Shown here piece after piece: positions 1-7,701 of a stretch of DNA of 64,000 nucleotides. Position 1 is the stretch's first letter, and every line of letters starts with the position of its first letter. A model generated the notes under the pieces. That model saw only the letters and a program-made list of their open reading frames with translations, was not told the origin of the DNA and searched no databases. The stretch is from Flavobacteriales bacterium (GTDB taxonomy: Bacteria > Bacteroidota > Bacteroidia > Flavobacteriales_F > PHOS-HE28), in assembly GCA_016788635.1 (NCBI GenBank), contig JAEUSU010000027.1:171533-235532 (forward strand), read 5' to 3'. Both the position numbers and the translations under genes were made by a program.

Positions 1-5
1 TCAGG

Positions 6-1007
6 ATGATCCCATCAGGCCATGTTCTCTTATTGGCCTGCCTGTTGCTTTGCGCCGCGCAGACCTGTACAGCACAAAACCTGGTGCCCAACCCCAGCTT
101 TGAGTTAACGGACTCCTGCATCTACTCGTGTTGTTTCAATGTGGGCGATCGCCCTCTGTATTGGGATCGTTGGGACCAGAGCCCTGACTACTTCAATGCC
201 TGTGCGGGAGATCTGGGCGGCATCGACACCTTGATGGATGTGCCACAGAATGGCTTCACTTGGCAGTACGCTCACGATGGGAATGCGTATGTAGGCATGA
301 CCTGCTTCGAACCCAGTGATTTTCGGGAACATGTCGGCGCCCCTTTGATCGAACCGCTGGTGGCGGGGCTGACCTATTTTGTGAGCTATTGGGTGAATCT
401 GGCCACCGAGGGTTCCTATTGGGAAACGCGTTGGGCCTGTAACAACCAGGGGGTGCTCTTCACCATGGATGAGCACATCTGGAGCGGCCAGACCAGCGCC
501 GCACCCGAGTTCGCGCCCCGCAATTACGCCCATGTGAACAACCCCGCCATAATCACCGATACCGCCAACTGGATTCTGGTGAGCGGCAGCTTCGTGGCCG
601 ATAGCGCCTACCGCTACGTCGTGCTGGGCAATTTCTTCAACGATGCCCTCACCGACACGCTTCATTTCACTCCGGGTCAGCCCTCGTTGGCGGCGTACTA
701 CCTCTACGATGCCATTTGCGTATCGCCCTCGCCGGGCGAGTGCCCGATGGCCACCGGACTGCCGGAGTCAGGGCAGGCAGCGCTTGCTGTGCGCGTGGGG
801 GGTGGTGGGCAGTGGATGCAGGTGGATGGGGCGGATGTCGGCTCAACGGGCTGGGTGTTTGATGCCGGGGGCCGGCTGTTGGCGCAGTTCGCCCTCAATG
901 GAAATACTTCACAGCCTATCGGGCATTGGCCGGAAGGGGTCTATGTGCTGCGCGTGCAAGGGCAAGCTGGAAGAATATGGCATGAGAAGTTCGTGGTGAT
1001 GCGGTAA
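6..1007 (+). CDS. Secreted protein with C-terminal T9SS sorting domain, function unknown
   Basis: 333 residues. The N-terminus is a signal peptide (hydrophobic run LLLACLLLCAA, likely cleavage after about residue 23), followed by NLVPNPSFE, a mature N-terminus common in exported Bacteroidota proteins. The body has several Cys and aromatic residues (CIYSCCF near residue 38) and no enzymatic motif I recognise. The last ~80 residues (GWVFDAGGRLLAQF, then GVYVLRVQG and a basic C-terminal strand ending in FVVMR) look like a type A T9SS sorting domain, so I infer export by T9SS and surface attachment or release. The next gene, also a T9SS cargo, starts 28 bp downstream on the same strand. The ATG is only 5 bases from the window edge, so its ribosome binding site cannot be seen and a slightly earlier start is possible. 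Confidence 0.75.
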   Translation: MIPSGHVLLLACLLLCAAQTCTAQNLVPNPSFELTDSCIYSCCFNVGDRPLYWDRWDQSPDYFNACAGDLGGIDTLMDVPQNGFTWQYAHDGNAYVGMTCFEPSDFREHVGAPLIEPLVAGLTYFVSYWVNLATEGSYWETRWACNNQGVLFTMDEHIWSGQTSAAPEFAPRNYAHVNNPAIITDTANWILVSGSFVADSAYRYVVLGNFFNDALTDTLHFTPGQPSLAAYYLYDAICVSPSPGECPMATGLPESGQAALAVRVGGGGQWMQVDGADVGSTGWVFDAGGRLLAQFALNGNTSQPIGHWPEGVYVLRVQGQAGRIWHEKFVVMR

Positions 1008-1035
1008 GGCCGGTTCCTAGCAATACGCGAGAGCC

Positions 1036-2958
1036 ATGAATACAAGAACACTGGCATGCGCCCTGTGGATGGGTGCATGTAGCGCGCTGAACGCGCAGGA
1101 TTGGAACACGGCTGGCAACACCATCAATACTACTGCCCAATACCTCGGATGCGATGCGCTCAGCACGCAGCCGCTGCGGTTGACTACGGTACCCAATCAA
1201 CCGATCCAGTTCCGCACGGACAACACACTGCGCATGCACTTGACACAGACCCTGACCGGCCAAACGCTCAATGGCTTCACCGGCTTGGACTTCACCGGCT
1301 TTCTAGGCGTGGGCGATTTCAGCGGGGCATACACGCGTGCAGCGGCCCGAGTGCATGCGGAGCGGAACTCAAGCCTGGCCTTGGGTTACCGCCCTATGAT
1401 CGGTGAGGGCTTTCTGGCCACTCAGGGCGAGTTCCTCTACTACGGCGGCCTCTTGGGCGGCGGAACGTCAGGGATCATTTGGGCGAAGTACACGAGCTCG
1501 GTCGGTACGCCGGGTGTGTTCAAATTCATCTATACCGGGAACAATGGTGGAAGCAATGTGGCCGGTTCTCAGACCGGCTTGGAAATGGGCCGCTTCCAAC
1601 CTGAGACAACGCTGAATGAAGGGTATTTCGGTGTGGGTGACTGGATGACGGCCGGAGCCACGCCGGACGAACGCTTGGACGTTCTGAACCGCACGATACG
1701 CATTCGGCGCTTGGTGCCGGACTACCAGAATGATCTGCTGGACAAGGTGGTGGTCACCGATGACAATGGCCGGTTGCATTGGCGCGATGCGGGCACGTTG
1801 GGTGGCGGTGATTGTGACTGGGTTGTGGATCCGAATGGGACCAGCACACAGGATATCTGCACGGCATACAACGGTTCACCATGCCCTTGGGACAACTCGA
1901 ACAACGTTGGCATTGGTAACGATGTGCCATTCGCAAAGTTGGATGTCGTCAAGGACGTGGCCACACCATCGAGCCTGTATGGCGTGGGGCTGCAGCTGTA
2001 CATGCCATCAGAGAATTACTACAACTGGGGCATCAATGCGTTGGTGAACGGTTTTACCCAAGTGGAGAATGTGGGTGGCCGGTTCGTGGCGGAGAACGCA
2101 GGCATTGTCTACGGCGTGCAAGGCATCGCGCGTGGCACGTCTACCAACATTGGCGTGTTCGGCTCCGCACGGACCCAAGCCACAGTGAACTACGGCGTTT
2201 ATGGAGAGGCTGGTGGAGCCACCACGAATTGGGCGGGATACTTCGATGGCCGGGGCTTTTTGAATGCCGGTTCATGGGTGTATGGTTCGGATGCCAGCCT
2301 CAAGACCGGGATACAGGACTTGCCGAGCGGCGCGCTTGGAGTGATCGAAGCACTGCGACCGAGGACCTATCAGTATGATCAAGCCGCCTTTCCTTCCCTG
2401 AACCTGCCTGCTGGCACGCAGTACGGCCTGGTGGCGCAGGAGGTACAAGCTGTCCTGCCGGATATCGTCTCGCAAGTGACTCGTCCTGAGGTGTTGGATA
2501 CAACGGGGAGCGTAGAAACAGCCGAAGTATCATTCCTGGGCGTTGAGTATACCAAGCTCATTCCCTGGCTCATTGCAGGAATGCAGGAGCAACAACAACA
2601 GATCGCCACCCTGCAAGCCCAGGTCGCAAGTTGCTGCGCTGCCCCACCTTCGGATACCGACAGCCGCAGCCTCAACGCAGCCCCGTTTGGTTCTGCAACG
2701 AATGAGACCAAGCTCACCATCCAACCCAACCCCTTCGTGGACCGCACCACGCTCACCTACACACTGGACCGCAGCGGCCAGATGCTCTTGGTGGTGACCA
2801 CGGCCAGGGGCCGCCAGGTGCAGGTGCTGCGTGAGGGCGCGTCCGAAGCGGGGAGCTACACCTACGAATGGGAGACCAGCAGCCTCAGCTCCGGCATGTA
2901 CTACTTGACCCTGCTCTTGGACGGCGAAGTGGTGACGAAGAAGGCGGTGAAGCTTTGA
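1036..2958 (+). CDS. Secreted tail-fibre-like protein with S74 chaperone domain and T9SS sorting domain
   Basis: 640 residues. A signal peptide ends near AQDW (about residue 21). The long middle is Gly/Asn-rich, with repeated GVYG/GVFG-type turns typical of trimeric fibre or adhesin stalks. Around residues 410-520 is an intramolecular chaperone domain of the peptidase S74 family: GSDASLKTGIQDL carries the Ser...Lys signature and AQEVQAVLPDIV is a conserved helix. In phage tail spikes this domain trimerises the fibre and often self-cleaves. A short Gln-rich coiled coil (QEQQQQIATLQAQ) follows. The last ~80 residues (IQPNPF...GMYYLTLLLDGEV...KKAVKL) are a type A T9SS sorting domain. I infer a trimeric surface fibre exported by T9SS. 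A strong terminator follows the stop codon. Confidence 0.85.
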   Translation: MNTRTLACALWMGACSALNAQDWNTAGNTINTTAQYLGCDALSTQPLRLTTVPNQPIQFRTDNTLRMHLTQTLTGQTLNGFTGLDFTGFLGVGDFSGAYTRAAARVHAERNSSLALGYRPMIGEGFLATQGEFLYYGGLLGGGTSGIIWAKYTSSVGTPGVFKFIYTGNNGGSNVAGSQTGLEMGRFQPETTLNEGYFGVGDWMTAGATPDERLDVLNRTIRIRRLVPDYQNDLLDKVVVTDDNGRLHWRDAGTLGGGDCDWVVDPNGTSTQDICTAYNGSPCPWDNSNNVGIGNDVPFAKLDVVKDVATPSSLYGVGLQLYMPSENYYNWGINALVNGFTQVENVGGRFVAENAGIVYGVQGIARGTSTNIGVFGSARTQATVNYGVYGEAGGATTNWAGYFDGRGFLNAGSWVYGSDASLKTGIQDLPSGALGVIEALRPRTYQYDQAAFPSLNLPAGTQYGLVAQEVQAVLPDIVSQVTRPEVLDTTGSVETAEVSFLGVEYTKLIPWLIAGMQEQQQQIATLQAQVASCCAAPPSDTDSRSLNAAPFGSATNETKLTIQPNPFVDRTTLTYTLDRSGQMLLVVTTARGRQVQVLREGASEAGSYTYEWETSSLSSGMYYLTLLLDGEVVTKKAVKL

Positions 2959-2987
2959 GTTTGACGCGGCGTTAGGCCGTGGCGGTG

Positions 2988-3020
2988 CGAAGGCCCGGGC
3001 TTCGGTCCGGGCCTTCGTTT
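2988..3020 (+). terminator. Rho-independent terminator after the S74/T9SS gene
   Basis: An 11-bp perfect GC-rich stem (CGAAGGCCCGG at 2988-2998 pairing with CCGGGCCTTCG at 3007-3017), with an 8-nt loop, ends in TTT. It lies 30 bp after the stop at 2958. It also shows that an ATG at 3019 is not the real pheT start. Confidence 0.8.
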
Positions 3021-3045
3021 GGTGCTTGGGCTCCGGCTACCTTTG
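3018..3045 (+). promoter_or_regulatory. Bacteroidota-type promoter for pheT
   Basis: TACCTTTG at 3038-3045 matches the TAnnTTTG -7 element exactly, and TTTG at 3018-3021 sits 16 nt upstream as a -33 candidate. The box is 33 nt before the ATG at 3079 and is followed by CCGCC, as at several other starts in the window. Confidence 0.6.
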
Positions 3046-3078
3046 CCGCCCGCCGGAAATGTCCGGCATCCGTATCCG

Positions 3079-5517
3079 ATGAAGATCTCCTGGAACTGGC
3101 TGCGCACCCTGGTCGATGTGGGCACCATGAGCCCCGCCGAGGCGGCCGAGGTGCTCACCAGCACCGGCCTGGAAGTGGAAAGCGTGCACCGCCACGAGCC
3201 CGTGCAGGGCATGCTCGAAGGGGTGGTGGTGGGCCACGTGGTGGAGCGCACAAAGCACCCCGACGCTGACCGGCTGAGCCTGTGCAAGGTGGACGTGGGC
3301 AGCGGCGAACTGCTGGACATCGTGTGTGGCGCGGCCAACGTGGCGCAGGGGCAGAAGGTGCTGGTGGCCACCGTGGGCTCCACCTTATACCCCGCGAGCG
3401 GTGAGCCGCTCACCATCAAGCGCGCGAAGATCCGCGGGGCCGTGAGCAACGGCATGATCTGCGCCGAGGATGAACTGGGCCTCGGCACCAGCCATGAAGG
3501 TATCCTGGTGCTCGATCCTTCCGCCGAGGTGGGCCGCCCCGCCGCCGATCTCCTGGGCCTGGAGGCGGACCATGTGCTGGAGATCGGCCTGACGCCGAAC
3601 CGCTCCGATGCGCTGGGCCACCTGGGCGTGGCGCGCGACCTGCGCGCCGCCGTGACCTACCGCACCGGCCGCGAGCTGCCGCTGAAGCGTCCGGATGTGA
3701 GTGCCTTCACGGAAGGTTCCGAGGGTCCGGTGGTGGCGGTTTCCGTGGAAGCGCCTGAGACCTGTCCCCGTTACGCCGGACTTACCCTGGCCGGTGTGCG
3801 CGTGGGCCCTTCGCCGGAATGGTTGAAGGCACGCTTGCAGGCCATCGGGCTGCGCCCCATCAACAACGTGGTGGACGTGACCAACTACGTACAGCACGAG
3901 CTGGGCCAGCCCTTGCATGCCTTCGATGCCGATAAGCTGGCCGGCGGTCGCATCATCGTGGGCCATCTGCCCGAGGGTTCGCCCTTCACCACATTGGATG
4001 GCGTGGAGCGCAAGCTATCCGCCGGTGACCTGATGATCCGCGACGCGGAAGGCGGGGCCTGCATCGCCGGCGTGTTCGGTGGACTGCACAGCGGTGTCAC
4101 CGAAGGCACCACGCGCATCTTCCTGGAGAGCGCCTGCTTCGATGCGGTGAGCGTGCGCCGCACGGCCCGCCGTCATGGCCTGCACACCGATGCATCCTTC
4201 CGCTTTGAGCGCGGCGTGGACCCGGAGCTCACCGTGTACGCCTTGAAGCGCGCGGCCCTGCTGCTCGGCGAAGTGGCCGGGGCACGCGTGGTGTCGCCCG
4301 TTACGGACATCATCTCCAAGCCGGCCACCTGGGTGCGCGTGAAGCTGCGCGTGTCCGCCGTGCAGGCCTTGTCGGGCATTGCATTGGGCGCGGATGAAGT
4401 GGTGCGTGCACTGGAGTTGCTCGAGCACCGCATCGTGCAGCGCGAGGGCGATGTGCTGGTGGTGGAGGTGCCGCCCTACCGCGTGGACGTGACCCGCGAG
4501 GCCGATCTGGTGGAGGAGGTGCTGCGCATCCACGGGTTGGACGCCGTGCCCCTGCCCGAGCGGCTCATGAGCCCGCCCGCACTGCGCACGCTGCCCACCG
4601 CGGATGGTCTTCAGGACCGCCTGCATGCGGAATTGGAAGCGCGCGGTTTCACCGAGGTGATGACCTCTTCACTGGTGAGTGCCCAGAAGATGCTTGCCAT
4701 CCAGGCCACCACGGCGGAGCACCTGGTGCGCCTGCGCAACCCCTTGAGCAGCGAGCTGGACGTGATGCGCCCCACCCTGCTCACCGGTCTGCTGGCCACG
4801 GTGGCGCACAACCGGGCCCGCCAACGCAGGGACATGCGCCTCTTCGAGAGTGGACGGGTGTACCGGGTGGAGAAAGGTCACGCGCTGCGCGAAACACCGC
4901 AGGTGGTGCTGGCACTTACTGGACGTTTCGAAAGGGAAGGCTGGCGCAGCGCCACGCGTGATGTGGAAGTGGCGGACCTGCGCGCCGAAGTGGAGGCCCT
5001 GGCCATGCGTTTCGGCCTGCCTGGTGCACGCTTCGTCGCGGTGCCGCACCCGCTGCTGCACGAGGCGGTGGAGCTGGTGCACCGTGATGTACCGCTGGCC
5101 GTGCTCGGGCAGGTGCATGCGCACGTGGCGCGCGCCTTCGACGTGGAGCAAACGGTGTTCGTCGCGGAATTGCAGGTGGACGCGTGGGTCGCCACGCTGG
5201 GCACGAAGCCGCCCACCTACCAGGAGGTGCCGCGCTTCCCCGCCGTGCGCCGCGACCTGAGCCTGCTGCTGGACGAGGGCGTGACCTTCGTGCAGCTCGA
5301 GCAGCTCGCACGCGATGCCGAGCGCCTGCTGCTGCGCGAGGTAGGCCTATTCGATGTGTACCAGGGCGACAAGCTGCCCAAGGGGAAGAAGAGCTACGCG
5401 CTCAGCTTCATCCTGCAGGACCGCGAACGCACCCTCACCGACGAGTTGGTGGACAAGGCCATGGGCCGCATCCGCAGCGCGCTGGAGAAGGGCGTGGGCG
5501 CGGAGTTGCGTGGGTAA
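3079..5517 (+). CDS. pheT: Phenylalanine--tRNA ligase beta subunit
   Basis: 812 residues from MKISWNWL, the family's normal N-terminus. An in-frame ATG 60 bp upstream lies in the terminator hairpin and was rejected. PheT forms the alpha2beta2 synthetase with PheS (not in this window) and handles tRNA binding and editing in the cytosol. Domains in order: N-terminal tRNA-binding OB fold (about 40-150, with VVGHV and ICAEDELGLG), the B3/B4 editing region (about 210-390, RPINNVVDVTNYV), B5 (about 410-480), a catalytic-like core (about 500-690, RNPLSSELDVMRPTLL) and a C-terminal ferredoxin-like anticodon-binding domain (about 720-812, FPAVRRDLSLL and EKGVGAELRG). The length is normal. It is a single-gene unit with its own promoter and ends 3 bp from a convergent gene. 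Confidence 0.97.
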   Translation: MKISWNWLRTLVDVGTMSPAEAAEVLTSTGLEVESVHRHEPVQGMLEGVVVGHVVERTKHPDADRLSLCKVDVGSGELLDIVCGAANVAQGQKVLVATVGSTLYPASGEPLTIKRAKIRGAVSNGMICAEDELGLGTSHEGILVLDPSAEVGRPAADLLGLEADHVLEIGLTPNRSDALGHLGVARDLRAAVTYRTGRELPLKRPDVSAFTEGSEGPVVAVSVEAPETCPRYAGLTLAGVRVGPSPEWLKARLQAIGLRPINNVVDVTNYVQHELGQPLHAFDADKLAGGRIIVGHLPEGSPFTTLDGVERKLSAGDLMIRDAEGGACIAGVFGGLHSGVTEGTTRIFLESACFDAVSVRRTARRHGLHTDASFRFERGVDPELTVYALKRAALLLGEVAGARVVSPVTDIISKPATWVRVKLRVSAVQALSGIALGADEVVRALELLEHRIVQREGDVLVVEVPPYRVDVTREADLVEEVLRIHGLDAVPLPERLMSPPALRTLPTADGLQDRLHAELEARGFTEVMTSSLVSAQKMLAIQATTAEHLVRLRNPLSSELDVMRPTLLTGLLATVAHNRARQRRDMRLFESGRVYRVEKGHALRETPQVVLALTGRFEREGWRSATRDVEVADLRAEVEALAMRFGLPGARFVAVPHPLLHEAVELVHRDVPLAVLGQVHAHVARAFDVEQTVFVAELQVDAWVATLGTKPPTYQEVPRFPAVRRDLSLLLDEGVTFVQLEQLARDAERLLLREVGLFDVYQGDKLPKGKKSYALSFILQDRERTLTDELVDKAMGRIRSALEKGVGAELRG

Positions 5518-5520
5518 GCT

Positions 5521-7059
5521 TCAGGGCAATCGCCAGTTCACGCTGAGCAAGCCACCCCATCCGCGATTGCGGCGTTCGAGGGTGGAAACATCCAGCGCAT
5601 TGCCGAACTGTCCACGCATCATGGGTTCCAGCCCGATGGAAAGCGCTTCGGTAAAGCGGTAGCGCGCGTAGGCGCGTGCCGTCCAGCCGAACATCACTTC
5701 CGTATAGGTCTCTTCACCCAAAGGCATCATGCCACTGGGATCGCCGAGGGGCAGGGTGGTGCGCTGCTGCGAAAGGAAGCCCACCACCGGCCCGCCCCGC
5801 AGGCCCAAGCTCCAGCGCCCGCAGCTCGTGTGTACATCGGCGAAAAGCGGGATCTCCCAATAGGATACACGGTTCGTTTCGTCCATCGCTGGGCGCTTCA
5901 CCAGGGTGCTGTAGCTGGTGTCCGTTGTGCTCACCAATTGGTTGAGCAGCGTATCCACAGGCTGCGTCACGTAGTAGTAGTTGCCGCCTTGGAAGATGGT
6001 GTCGACCACCATGAGCACCGTCACCAGAATGGGATCCTGGCTGTAGGTAGTGCTGGTGCTCATGAGCTGCTCGGTGAGCTGCTCCGCGCGCAGGCGCTCG
6101 CTGAAGGTCACATAATGCAGTCCGATGCCCACGCCGAAGTGGTTGCGCGTGGCAGCCAGTTCACCGCCCCATTGCGGTGCCCATGCACCTTCCACGTAGG
6201 ACGACCAGTCCGTGCTGGCCTCACCGCTGAAGCCGCTGGTGGAGAGCAAGGCGCCGCCGAGCGCGCTCAACTCCCAACGCCAGGGGCGCGGTGCGGGCAT
6301 GAGCTGGGCTTCCGGTGCGGCGCGTGCGGCGGTGTCCGGCGTGTGAAGCACGGATGTTGGTGAAGCGGTGCTGTCGAGCTGCTCTTCCTGATGGGCGAGC
6401 GCGGAGAATGATGGTGGTGTGTTCACTTCCACCGGCACCAGTGGCATGGCATCGTATGCGATCGGTGGTTCCGCAGCAGGTGTAATGGCAGCGGCTGTGG
6501 CAAGGACTTCCAGTGGAAGCGCGGGAGTTGTTGTGGTGGTCTCGTTCACTGCGGTGTTCGCGGCTCGCGCCGGCACCGAAGCAGCTGAATGGCCATTGAT
6601 CGTTGGATGAGCGGTGTTCGCGTTCACCATCGTTCCATCCCTTCTGCTTGCAGGCGAAGGGATCCTTTCCGCTATCATGGATGCGTTGGTCGCGCTTTCC
6701 TCTTTGCCCGGAGTTTCCGTTGTCGCGATCACAGCCTTTTCTTCACGCGGTGTGCTGGCGGGTGCGGAATGGGCTGACCCATCCGCGTCGGCCTTTTCGA
6801 TCGTTGCAGAAGCCGTTTCAGCAGAAGTGGTAACCTTCTCTTGCGCGACAGGCATGGTGGTGGAACTCCGCATCCACCACCACGCGCCACCGGCGAGGAT
6901 GAGCGTGAGCGCCGGCAACCACCACAGGAAGCGCCTGCGCCGCGCATGCTGCTGCATGAGGGCCTGGGCCGCCTCCCAATGGGCCGCATCATAGGCGAAG
7001 GAGCGTTCCTCCAGCTTGTGCCGGGCGAGCGCGTCGAAGCTGTCGTGATCGGTGTTCAT
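5521..7059 (-). CDS. Fused anti-sigma-like / transmembrane / outer-membrane beta-barrel protein
   Basis: 512 residues from MNTDHDSFD. This ATG overlaps the stop of the upstream sigma factor gene in an ATGA junction, which fixes the start and implies coupled translation. Residues 1-55 are charged and helical, consistent with a cytosolic domain. One transmembrane helix follows (FLWWLPALTLILAGGAWWW, about residues 45-65). A long Ala/Thr/Pro/Glu-rich low-complexity linker runs to about residue 290. The last ~220 residues alternate in the manner of an outer-membrane beta-barrel (WRWELSALGGALLS...GVGIGLHYVTF...WGGLLSVNWRLP) and end in hydrophobic/aromatic residues. I infer an envelope-spanning protein anchored in the inner membrane, with a periplasmic linker and a barrel, that controls the adjacent sigma factor. 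No HXXXCXXC zinc anti-sigma motif is visible. Confidence 0.75.
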   Translation of the reverse strand: MNTDHDSFDALARHKLEERSFAYDAAHWEAAQALMQQHARRRRFLWWLPALTLILAGGAWWWMRSSTTMPVAQEKVTTSAETASATIEKADADGSAHSAPASTPREEKAVIATTETPGKEESATNASMIAERIPSPASRRDGTMVNANTAHPTINGHSAASVPARAANTAVNETTTTTPALPLEVLATAAAITPAAEPPIAYDAMPLVPVEVNTPPSFSALAHQEEQLDSTASPTSVLHTPDTAARAAPEAQLMPAPRPWRWELSALGGALLSTSGFSGEASTDWSSYVEGAWAPQWGGELAATRNHFGVGIGLHYVTFSERLRAEQLTEQLMSTSTTYSQDPILVTVLMVVDTIFQGGNYYYVTQPVDTLLNQLVSTTDTSYSTLVKRPAMDETNRVSYWEIPLFADVHTSCGRWSLGLRGGPVVGFLSQQRTTLPLGDPSGMMPLGEETYTEVMFGWTARAYARYRFTEALSIGLEPMMRGQFGNALDVSTLERRNRGWGGLLSVNWRLP

Positions 7060-7640
7060 GGTGTTCGCAGGACTTGTCCCGAGGGGTGGGGTGTGGTGGC
7101 CTTGGCGCTGGCCTGTTCCAACAAGGCTTTGCGCAGCAATTGCCGCGCGTGGTTCACATGCCATTTGGAGGTGCCTTCACTGATGCCGAGCATTTCGGCG
7201 ATCTCCGCATGGGCATAGCCATCGATGGCGAAGAGGTTGAAGACCTGGCGCGACATGGGCGGCAGGCGCAGCAGCATTTCCGCGAAGGCCTCGGCCTCCA
7301 TGGTGCGCAGAAAGTCGTTCGCGGCACCTTCGTGAACATCCACGCCATCCGCATCCAGTGAGGCCACGTGTTCCCATTCGCGGGAGCGGCGGTACGCATC
7401 AATGGCCGTGTTGATGGTGATGCGCCGCACCCAGGGCACGAAGGGCACATGAGCAGGCCGGGTGTCGAGGTTGCGCAGCACTTTCAGGAAGGCGTTGTTC
7501 AGGTTGGCCACGGCCAGGCTGCGGTCGCGTTCGTAGCGCGTGCAGATGCCCATCATCACCGGGTACAGCACCTTGTACAACTGGTGCTGGGCGCGGGCTT
7601 CCTCGCGGATGCAGGCTTGCAGGAGCGCCTCGGTGACCAT
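7056..7640 (-). CDS. ECF-type RNA polymerase sigma factor
   Basis: 194 residues. Region 2 covers about residues 25-95 (RYERDRSLAVANLNNAFLKVL, then FVPWVRRITINTAIDAYRR, the -10 recognition and melting segment). Region 4 covers about 125-180, with a helix-turn-helix (AHAEIAEMLGISEGTSKWHV) ending in RQLLRKALL. It directs RNA polymerase to a specific regulon. Its 3' end overlaps by 4 bp the start of a membrane/beta-barrel protein that is the likely regulator. P. gingivalis SigP, an ECF factor, works with PorX in T9SS control, and porX lies elsewhere in this window; whether this factor plays that role cannot be judged here. The start at 7640 is the only plausible one. Confidence 0.9.
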   Translation of the reverse strand: MVTEALLQACIREEARAQHQLYKVLYPVMMGICTRYERDRSLAVANLNNAFLKVLRNLDTRPAHVPFVPWVRRITINTAIDAYRRSREWEHVASLDADGVDVHEGAANDFLRTMEAEAFAEMLLRLPPMSRQVFNLFAIDGYAHAEIAEMLGISEGTSKWHVNHARQLLRKALLEQASAKATTPHPSGQVLRTP

Positions 7641-7657
7641 GGTGGTTGGAACGGACG

Positions 7658-7681
7658 GGGGCGGCCCGCCTGGGCCGCCCC
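7658..7681 (-). terminator. GC-rich hairpin, likely terminator of the Cys-rich repeat gene
   Basis: A 10-bp perfect stem (GGGGCGGCCC / GGGCCGCCCC) with a 4-nt loop, 20 bp beyond the stop of the minus-strand gene at 7702 and just upstream of the sigma factor start. The T tract is weak. Confidence 0.5.
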
Positions 7682-7701
7682 TGCCGTTCAGGTCCGTTGG
7701 T

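Noticed and set aside
3019..3078. Upstream start for pheT at 3019
   Set aside because: It begins in the terminator hairpin, overlaps the promoter box and adds 20 residues absent from the family.
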